A DNA stretch of 64,000 bases from Parus major (Eukaryota; Chordata; Aves; Passeriformes; Paridae): NCBI RefSeq assembly GCF_001522545.3, contig NC_031768.1, positions 9,941,403 through 10,005,402 of the forward strand. The letters are read 5' to 3'. The notes under the pieces are model-generated. The model had not been told where the DNA came from. It saw nothing but the letters and a program-made list of their open reading frames with translations, and did not search any database. Below are positions 63,001 through 64,000 of the stretch, in pieces (position 1 is the stretch's first letter; each line of letters begins with the position of its first letter). Both the position numbers and the translations under genes were made by a program.

Positions 63001-64000
63001 CAGACAGTTCAATAATGATAAAATTACATTGCAATGAATTTTAGTTGTAGTGTCAGAATGAATTACACTCTTGCCAGTCAGGTTTTGTGTGATGCAATTA
63101 AATGTCTCTTTAATACACAGAATGACATTAAAACACTGAGAAAGTGGATGGCTGAGGTGGATGTTTTCCTGAAGGAAGAGTGGCCTGCCCTTGGAGACTC
63201 AGAAGCACTGGAAAAGCAACTTGAGCAATGTACAGTGAGTATTACCTGCCTGCTTGGCAGTTATTCAATTCTTCTCTATGAGCTGAGCTTATACAGAAGT
63301 TACACAAATGATTACTAAAAATAAATCTAGTTCCTAAAAATAACTGCATTTTGAAAGGGGACTGCCTCCTGCAGTGTGTTTGAATTTTTTGCATGTCCTG
63401 GGTTTGAAGGAAAATTCAGTTAAGAAAAAGGAGACTTTAATACCTGAAGGAGGTACACAGTGACATTTTTTTTTTCATGTATTTATAGCAGGATCACACT
63501 ATCAAATCCAGGAAATAATATGTAACTTTCCTCTAAAGTCAACTGTTTATTTACTTTGTTGAGCTTATGAATGTTGCATATTTTTTATTTTTTTTTAATC
63601 TTTATAATCTGTGCCAAAAGATCTTTTTTCTGTATCTGTTACTCATGTGATTTACAAACTTTTCTGATTGTTCCAAAAGAACTTGCAGGTATTGCGAGTT
63701 ATATCTGTTCTTTTTTTCACTAAACTTACAAGTTCCAGGATGTTATCCCAGCAGAGTTTTAAAGCATCATGAAGTATTGGTACTTCCATCACAGGGTTTG
63801 CAAATTCTTCTTCCTGTCCCAACAGAGTGTGTAAGTGCAGTGAATCTTGTAATCCATGATGGTCCCTGTCGATATGCTCAGTGGAATTTACAAGTTCTGT
63901 AAATGTTCTGACAGGATGTGTAAATACTATGAAACATACACAGTGATCTTACAGAACTGCAAGTTCTCTCATATTTTCTCTTAGCCATTATTTAAATAAG
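1..64000 (+). CDS. DMD: DMD (dystrophin) gene body, partial: exons 12-24
   Basis: Dystrophin is the large rod-shaped protein that links cortical actin to the dystroglycan complex at the muscle membrane. Thirteen exons on the + strand translate to a continuous dystrophin rod segment when joined at AG/GT boundaries: 1945 bp, one base completing a split codon plus 648 full codons, with no stop or frameshift. Every exon length equals the human exon length as I remember it, so human exon numbers transfer directly. The segment matches human residues 445-1092: the last residues of spectrin repeat R1, R2, R3, hinge 2, R4, R5, R6 and the start of R7. The actin-binding N-terminus, the second actin site (R11-R17) and the C-terminal dystroglycan-binding part lie outside the window. 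Utrophin is the main alternative, but the hinge 2 and repeat sequences match dystrophin much better. Confidence 0.97.
2443..2945 (-). mobile_element. Possible endogenous retrovirus LTR remnant
   Basis: Read on the minus strand, the edge at 2443 ends in GACACCAAATTGCAACA. This has the CA terminus and the look of an avian retroviral LTR U5 end. The sequence further in is richer in G and C than the surrounding intron and has an ATTAAG near 2540, possibly a polyadenylation signal. I could not find a matching outer edge or a clean target duplication, so the right boundary is a guess. There is no coding content. It could instead be unrelated unique sequence. Confidence 0.35.
3039..3208 (-). mobile_element. 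CR1 LINE 3' fragment, antisense
   Basis: The + strand reads CATAGAACCATAAAG, then TTGGAAGGGACC, GAGGTCATCGAGTCCAACTC and, near the right end, GTGCTGTAACCACTTGCCTG. This is the reverse complement of the conserved avian CR1 3' end. It is an old 5'-truncated copy of about 170 bp, ending roughly 125 bp upstream of exon 12. Subfamily not determined. Confidence 0.85.
3334..3484 (+). CDS. DMD: Dystrophin exon 12 (151 bp)
   Basis: The first base completes an asparagine codon begun in exon 11. Then follow 50 codons starting [20 protein letters not shown] and ending [13 protein letters not shown], against human LHRVLMDLQNQKLKELNDWL and [13 protein letters not shown]. The exon covers the R1/R2 boundary and the first helix of spectrin repeat R2, with the characteristic DWL tryptophan. 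The [13 protein letters not shown] motif is identical to human. Acceptor TTTTACAG, donor AAG|GTATGC, ends in phase 0. R1-R3 is known in mammals as a membrane-lipid-binding part of the rod. Confidence 0.97.
3976..4104 (+). repeat. A/C-rich low-complexity tract
   Basis: Nearly pure A and C on the + strand with many CCC and AAAA runs, so G/T-rich on the other strand. It creates long spurious lysine/asparagine- or phenylalanine-rich reading frames on both strands. Similar tracts are frequent in bird introns. Confidence 0.9.
5710..5750 (+). repeat. Short A/C-rich tract
   Basis: A-run followed by mixed CAAAA/CCAAA units, of the same type as the tract at 3976. Confidence 0.8.
8395..8439 (+). promoter_or_regulatory. 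21-T tract, decoy acceptor and branch point of exon 13
   Basis: A run of 21 T (8395-8415) ends directly in AG (8416-8417), a strong-looking acceptor 39 nt upstream of the exon 13 start I chose. Downstream, CTAAC at 8433-8437 is a good branch point, about 20 nt from the AG at 8455-8456. I chose 8457 because it restores the human exon length. The extra 39 nt would keep frame but ends in TAG. The T run may serve as a distal polypyrimidine tract. Confidence 0.6.
8457..8576 (+). CDS. DMD: Dystrophin exon 13 (120 bp)
   Basis: Forty codons in phase 0, beginning [20 protein letters not shown] and ending [10 protein letters not shown]. Human has [20 protein letters not shown], and the VVVVDE stretch is conserved. 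It encodes the middle of spectrin repeat R2 (human-equivalent residues 495-534). The acceptor is CATTATAG, with few pyrimidines right beside it, and the donor is CAG|GTAATA. Being symmetric, the exon could be skipped without changing the frame. Confidence 0.97.
10239..10266 (+). repeat. ATA/ATAAT microsatellite
   Basis: Short run of ATAATAT/ATAATA units, pure A and T. Confidence 0.8.
11750..12125 (-). pseudogene. CR1 LINE ORF2 endonuclease fragment, broken, antisense
   Basis: On the minus strand, two frames give pieces of the CR1 apurinic-type endonuclease. One has [17 protein letters not shown] followed by NETWG (11.99-12.10 kb). The next, in another frame, has FYRELGKIS then [11 protein letters not shown] (11.82-11.97 kb), the family's GDFN-P-D motif with N changed to S. 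A stop replaces the residue after FLS, and VLSEST continues beyond it. A deletion or frameshift between the blocks removes the region that joins them. This is a dead, 5'-located piece of CR1, unusual because most avian CR1 copies keep only the 3' end. It is not a host gene. Confidence 0.75.
12953..13001. repeat. Imperfect inverted repeat, AT-rich
   Basis: Arms CCATCAATAATGAT (12953-12966) and ATCATTAATTGATGG (12987-13001) are reverse complements with one extra base. The loop is about 20 nt and made of ATCA-like units. It could form a hairpin in the transcript. No function known. Confidence 0.5.
13926..14097 (+). repeat. 86-bp tandem duplication
   Basis: Two almost identical copies start at 13926 and 14012, each opening GGTAAGAGCTTTGACCAGCT and ending in a T-rich tail of TTTTTTAATTT-type units. 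A further GCTTTGACCA follows near 14097. The near identity points to a recent duplication, though an assembly duplication is possible. The T tail of copy 1 lies directly against the GTAAG of copy 2. Confidence 0.9.
13985..14018 (+). promoter_or_regulatory. Candidate recursive splice site, intron 13
   Basis: A T-rich tract with 14 T in a row (13997-14010) is followed by AG (14011-14012) and at once by GTAAGA (14013-14018). An acceptor fused to a donor is the consensus of a recursive (ratchet) splice site. It lies 467 nt before exon 14. Many TTAAT-like branch point candidates lie upstream. The motif is seen; use in splicing is inference. Confidence 0.3.
14480..14581 (+). CDS. DMD: Dystrophin exon 14 (102 bp)
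   Basis: Thirty-four codons in phase 0: [20 protein letters not shown], then [14 protein letters not shown]. Human reads VLGDRWANICRWTEDRWVLL and QDILLKWQRLTEEQ. It is the last helix of spectrin repeat R2, with the RW and CRW tryptophans of the repeat core. The first residues HFGK differ from mammalian VLGD. Acceptor TTTCTCTCCAG, donor CAG|GTGACT. It is separated from exon 15 by only 120 bp. Confidence 0.97.
14582..14701 (+). other. DMD: DMD intron 14, mini-intron (120 bp)
   Basis: Very short intron in a gene of multi-kilobase introns. The human counterpart is also only about 0.1 kb, so the small size is ancestral. Donor GTGACT, branch point CTGAC with A at 14676, 26 nt before exon 15, followed by a TTTTTCTCTCC tract and TTTCAG. 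It is probably recognised across the intron, so exons 14 and 15 behave as one unit. Confidence 0.95.
14702..14809 (+). CDS. DMD: Dystrophin exon 15 (108 bp)
   Basis: Thirty-six codons in phase 0: [20 protein letters not shown], then [16 protein letters not shown]. Human reads CLFSAWLSEKEDAVNKIHTT and GFKDQNEMLSSLQKLA. It is the first helix of spectrin repeat R3, with the conserved AWL..KE signature. Acceptor TTTTATTTCAG, donor GCT|GTATGT. Confidence 0.97.
17701..17815 (+). repeat. Avian interspersed repeat fragment, family unknown
   Basis: A GC-richer island with two related units 54 bp apart: CTGCTCCAGTGTGGGCTCTC at 17724 and CTGTTCTGGTGTGGGGTCCT at 17778, each followed by CCACAG. Sequence of this kind recurs in bird genomes, but I cannot assign a family from memory. 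Confidence 0.4.
19735..19860 (+). repeat. G/T-rich low-complexity tract
   Basis: Almost only G and T on the + strand (GTTT and TTTGGGG units), with several runs of four or more G, including GGGGG near 19765. It produces a spurious F/V/C-rich reading frame. Confidence 0.9.
20199..20267 (+). repeat. G/T-rich tract upstream of exon 16
   Basis: TTGGTTTTC, TTTTGTGGGTG and long T runs, ending about 40 nt before the exon 16 acceptor. It may add to the acceptor's pyrimidine tract. Confidence 0.75.
20305..20484 (+). CDS. DMD: Dystrophin exon 16 (180 bp)
   Basis: Sixty codons in phase 0, from [20 protein letters not shown] to [15 protein letters not shown]. Human starts VLKADLEKKKQSMGKLYSLK, and the QDLL and NFAR.W...VQK motifs align. 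It supplies the second and third helices of spectrin repeat R3, and is the least conserved exon of the window. The donor CAG|GTTTGT lacks A at +3 and +4 but keeps G at +5. Confidence 0.96.
22407..22496 (+). mobile_element. CR1 LINE 3' end, sense
   Basis: CATGGTTTAGTGGTGGACTT, then TTTTCCAACCTA and ATTCTATGATT: the terminal part of a CR1 element with one ATTCTATG tail unit. It is heavily 5'-truncated, about 90 bp. Confidence 0.85.
23536..23722 (+). repeat. G/T-rich tract with G runs and T(16)
   Basis: Almost devoid of A and C for about 185 bp. It holds a run of about 10 G, several GGG and GGGG runs between T loops, and a final run of 16 T. On the sense strand it could fold as a G-quadruplex. 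Frames on both strands here are low-complexity artefacts. Confidence 0.9.
23701..23733 (+). promoter_or_regulatory. Candidate recursive splice site, intron 16
   Basis: TTTTCC, then 16 T, ACCAG (ends 23727) and GTAAGC (23728-23733): a complete acceptor followed without a gap by a complete donor. It lies 3243 nt into a 5856-nt intron. Upstream there is almost no A for a branch point within 60 nt, which weakens the case. Confidence 0.3.
26341..26516 (+). CDS. DMD: Dystrophin exon 17 (176 bp), hinge 2
   Basis: Reads [20 protein letters not shown] and later [32 protein letters not shown], ending with two bases of an arginine codon (AG|G). It encodes the end of R3 and most of hinge 2: a Thr/Gln-rich non-helical part followed by five prolines and a basic KKRQ. 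Almost identical to human, with HKKRQLL for QKKRQIT. Hinge 2 interrupts the coiled-coil rod between R3 and R4. Acceptor CTTCTCACAG, donor GAG|GTGAGG. Confidence 0.98.
29842..29934 (+). other. Possible pseudo-exon with strong donor
   Basis: A pyrimidine-rich tract (29846-29875, with TTCTTCCCCCTCC) leads to an acceptor AG at 29889-29890. After 38 nt follows CAG|GTGAGT with the donor GT at 29929-29930. Both ends look usable. At 38 nt it would shift the dystrophin frame, so it is not part of the normal message. Likely silent. Confidence 0.2.
33113..33182 (-). mobile_element. CR1-like 3' fragment, antisense
   Basis: CAGAGAATCATATCATATTATAGAATG followed by AGTTGGAAGGACCTTAGAAGATC, the reverse complement of a diverged CR1 3' end. 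Short and old; the right edge is unclear. Confidence 0.65.
35145..35268 (+). CDS. DMD: Dystrophin exon 18 (124 bp)
   Basis: The first base completes the arginine codon from exon 17. Then follow 41 codons, [20 protein letters not shown], then [12 protein letters not shown] and ISDLRERVN. Human reads LDVDITELHSWITRSEAVLQ. This is the first helix of spectrin repeat R4. The exon is much richer in G and C, with many CpG and third-position G/C (ACGCGCTCCGAGG, CCCCGAG), than the other exons or its introns. Acceptor TGTCCCTCAG, donor AAT|GTAGGA, a weak match. Confidence 0.97.
36317..36353 (+). repeat. TA/CA microsatellite
   Basis: Alternating CATATATATA units, self-complementary, likely polymorphic. 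Confidence 0.9.
37466..37492 (+). repeat. (CTTGT)n pentanucleotide microsatellite
   Basis: About five perfect CTTGT units in a row. Confidence 0.95.
37743..38321 (-). mobile_element. Solo LTR of an avian endogenous retrovirus, antisense
   Basis: The element runs from TGTTGTGCTTTAAGCCCAGC to TCCCAGCCAAACCCAGGACA, so it has TG...CA ends. Read on the minus strand it matches the remembered passerine LTR: TGTCCTGG start, AGTGCTGTGTTTTGGATTC, a TATAAACTGGGGG promoter box (near 38022-38034), GCAATTGCATTATGCATCAC and a GTTGCCAGCTGGG end region. The 5 bp on either side are TGTAC and TGCAC, a target duplication with one mismatch, which fits ERVL-type (class III) elements. There is no internal viral region, so it is a solo LTR left by recombination. 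A T/GT run (38107-38149) interrupts it. It lies antisense to DMD. Confidence 0.85.
40027..40044 (+). repeat. Poly-T run (18)
   Basis: Uninterrupted T run in intron 18. No acceptor AG follows close by. Confidence 0.9.
42349..42392 (+). repeat. AATAGTAATATAAG-type short repeat
   Basis: Irregular repetition of AATAGTAATATAAGT units, A/T-rich. Confidence 0.7.
42830..42917 (+). CDS. DMD: Dystrophin exon 19 (88 bp)
   Basis: Twenty-nine codons plus one base: [20 protein letters not shown], then EALVEQMVN and the G of a glutamate codon. Human reads [20 protein letters not shown] and QALVEQMVN. It is the middle of spectrin repeat R4. An asymmetric length (88 = 3n+1) means its loss would shift the frame. 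Acceptor CATGCTGCAG; donor ATG|GTAATT is a poor consensus apart from GTAA. Confidence 0.97.
45904..45929 (+). repeat. (CAAAA)n microsatellite
   Basis: A-run followed by three to four CAAAA units. Confidence 0.9.
47068..47292 (+). mobile_element. CR1 LINE 3' end, sense
   Basis: CAGGAAGTTCCACCACAACT, GGCAGAGCACTGGAACAGCT, GTGACCCTGCCTTGGCACAG, GGTTGGACTGGGTGATCTCC and CCCTTCCAACCC appear in the order of a CR1 3' end, finishing with ATTCTGTGAAATTC. About 225 bp and the best preserved CR1 copy of the window. Confidence 0.93.
50115..50356 (+). CDS. DMD: Dystrophin exon 20 (242 bp)
   Basis: Begins with AG, completing glutamate GAG from exon 19, then [40 protein letters not shown] and ending with [11 protein letters not shown]. 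Human reads GVNADSIKQASEQLNSRWIE and [20 protein letters not shown]. It spans the last helix of R4 ([10 protein letters not shown]) and the first helix of R5 (WLEYQNNII...WLK). The variable PTPAADPAT stretch is the usual loop. Acceptor TTTTTCTAG, donor AAG|GTTAGA. A sequence gap starts 52 nt downstream. Confidence 0.98.
50409..50512. other. Assembly gap (104 N)
   Basis: Run of undetermined bases. Any reading frame across it is meaningless. Confidence 1.
51258..51548 (+). mobile_element. CR1 LINE 3' end, sense
   Basis: TGCAGCTTCCTGGGAGAGGA, GTGCTGATCTCTTCTCCCTG, AGCTGTGCCAGGGGAGGTTT, GAGAGGTGGTTGG and AGTCCCTTCCAACTGCTCTG follow CR1 order. About 290 bp, internally deleted compared with the family. 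Confidence 0.88.
52020..52200 (+). CDS. DMD: Dystrophin exon 21 (181 bp)
   Basis: Sixty codons plus one base: [20 protein letters not shown], later [20 protein letters not shown] and REKQLQT, ending with the A of an isoleucine codon. Human reads [20 protein letters not shown] and GPMFLDADFVAFTNHFKQVF. It supplies the second and third helices of spectrin repeat R5. Acceptor TTGAATGTGCAG, donor CCA|GTAAGT, strong. Confidence 0.98.
54167..54235 (+). repeat. G/T-rich low-complexity stretch
   Basis: TTTTTTGTTTGGTTAGGGTTTG, then a TTTTGGGGTTTTTTTT end; T and G on the sense strand with few other bases. Confidence 0.65.
56186..56330 (+). mobile_element. CR1 LINE 3' end, sense
   Basis: GGCTTCCCTGGAAGTGTTCA, ATGTTGGATGGGACTTGAGC, AACCTGATCTAGTAGAAGGT, GTCCCTGCCTTCC and TTCCTTCCAGCC, ending in CTGTAATTCTATTATT. 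About 145 bp of a CR1 3' end. Confidence 0.92.
59363..59420 (+). repeat. (TTCC)n polypyrimidine microsatellite before exon 22
   Basis: TTCC units with two interruptions (TCCC, TTTATT), then TTTTTTTCCCC, only 9-66 nt upstream of exon 22. It is both a microsatellite and the polypyrimidine tract of the acceptor GAATGCAG. Confidence 0.9.
59429..59574 (+). CDS. DMD: Dystrophin exon 22 (146 bp)
   Basis: Starts with TT, completing isoleucine ATT, then [40 protein letters not shown] and EQRLRELK. Human reads FDTLPPMRYQETMSAIRTWV and QQSETKLSIPQLSVTDYEIM. It covers the R5/R6 junction and the first helix of R6, with the VWMQQSE tryptophan. Donor AAG|GTGAGT is near consensus. Confidence 0.98.
59575..60532 (+). 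other. DMD: DMD intron 22 (958 bp)
   Basis: Short unique AT-rich intron without repeats that I recognise. The acceptor is GCTTCTTGTTCACAG. The frame in line with exon 23 stays open for 144 nt upstream of the exon, by chance as far as I can see. Confidence 0.92.
60533..60745 (+). CDS. DMD: Dystrophin exon 23 (213 bp)
   Basis: Seventy-one codons in phase 0: [20 protein letters not shown], later [20 protein letters not shown] and VTKLQRFQ. Human reads [20 protein letters not shown] and [20 protein letters not shown]. It forms the second and third helices of spectrin repeat R6. The mouse orthologue carries the mdx nonsense mutation. The donor CAG|GTTCAT is weak: it matches the consensus only at -3 to +2. 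I kept it because it gives the human exon length and joins exon 24 in frame. Confidence 0.97.
60746..63120 (+). other. DMD: DMD intron 23 (2375 bp)
   Basis: Unique AT-rich sequence with a GC-richer part near 61.3-61.4 kb. A GTGAGA at 60847 is a possible alternative donor for exon 23. No repeat or extra exon recognised. Acceptor CTTTAATACACAG. Confidence 0.9.
63121..63234 (+). CDS. DMD: Dystrophin exon 24 (114 bp)
   Basis: Thirty-eight codons in phase 0: [20 protein letters not shown], then [18 protein letters not shown]. Human reads [20 protein letters not shown] and [18 protein letters not shown]. It carries the R6/R7 junction and the first helix of spectrin repeat R7, with the [10 protein letters not shown] signature fully conserved. 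Donor ACA|GTGAGT, strong. It is the last exon in the window; the protein continues in exon 25. Confidence 0.98.
63235..64000 (+). other. DMD: DMD intron 24, 5' part
   Basis: Intronic start, with T-rich stretches and, from about 63675 to the end, a loosely repeated ACAAGTTC/AACTTGCA-containing sequence. No exon is present. Confidence 0.85.
63725..63990 (+). repeat. Diverged tandem-like repeat, reaching the window end
   Basis: Units starting at 63725 (CTTACAAGTTC), 63797 (TTTGCAAATTC) and 63887 (TTTACAAGTTC) share the downstream pattern CAGAGTGTGTAAATGCA...TGAA at similar distances. A related CTGCAAGTTC lies at 63957. Spacing is irregular (72 and 90 bp), so this is either an old minisatellite or chance resemblance. 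Confidence 0.3.

Noticed and set aside
63391..63480. TGTCCTGGGTTTGAAGG resembling the start of a passerine LTR
   Set aside because: No matching far end, target duplication or LTR body could be recognised, so the likeness is too short to call.

Overview
The window is an internal piece of a vertebrate dystrophin gene (DMD) on the + strand. It covers the orthologues of human exons 12 to 24, from late intron 11 to early intron 24. I placed each of the 13 exons by translating it, matching it to remembered human dystrophin, and requiring AG/GT boundaries. All 13 have the same lengths as the human exons (151, 120, 102, 108, 180, 176, 124, 88, 242, 181, 146, 213 and 114 bp, 1945 bp in total). They join in frame without a stop into 648 complete codons, equivalent to human residues 445-1092. 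The gene therefore looks intact.

The host is a bird, most likely a songbird. The repeats are CR1 LINE fragments with the avian 3' end, plus one solo LTR (37743-38321) whose ends resemble a common passerine endogenous retrovirus LTR. There are no SINEs of mammalian type. Introns are compact (mostly 5-9 kb) and AT-rich.

Layout: exon 12 (3334-3484), 13 (8457-8576), 14 (14480-14581), 15 (14702-14809), 16 (20305-20484), 17 (26341-26516), 18 (35145-35268), 19 (42830-42917), 20 (50115-50356), 21 (52020-52200), 22 (59429-59574), 23 (60533-60745), 24 (63121-63234). The encoded segment runs through the end of spectrin-like repeat R1, then R2, R3, the proline-rich hinge 2 (exon 17), R4, R5, R6 and the start of R7 of the central rod. 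About 97% of the window is intron. It holds CR1 fragments, one clear and one possible LTR, T-, G/T- and A/C-rich tracts, microsatellites, and an assembly gap of 104 N in intron 20.

No second gene, structural RNA gene or promoter is supported. The observations most worth following up concern splicing. There are two juxtaposed acceptor/donor motifs that look like recursive splice sites (intron 13 at 14012|14013, sitting at the junction of an 86-bp tandem duplication, and intron 16 at 23727|23728). Exon 23 has an unusually weak 5' splice site, exon 13 has a stop-containing decoy acceptor 39 nt upstream, intron 17 has a possible 38-nt pseudo-exon, and the polypyrimidine tract of exon 22 is a TTCC microsatellite.
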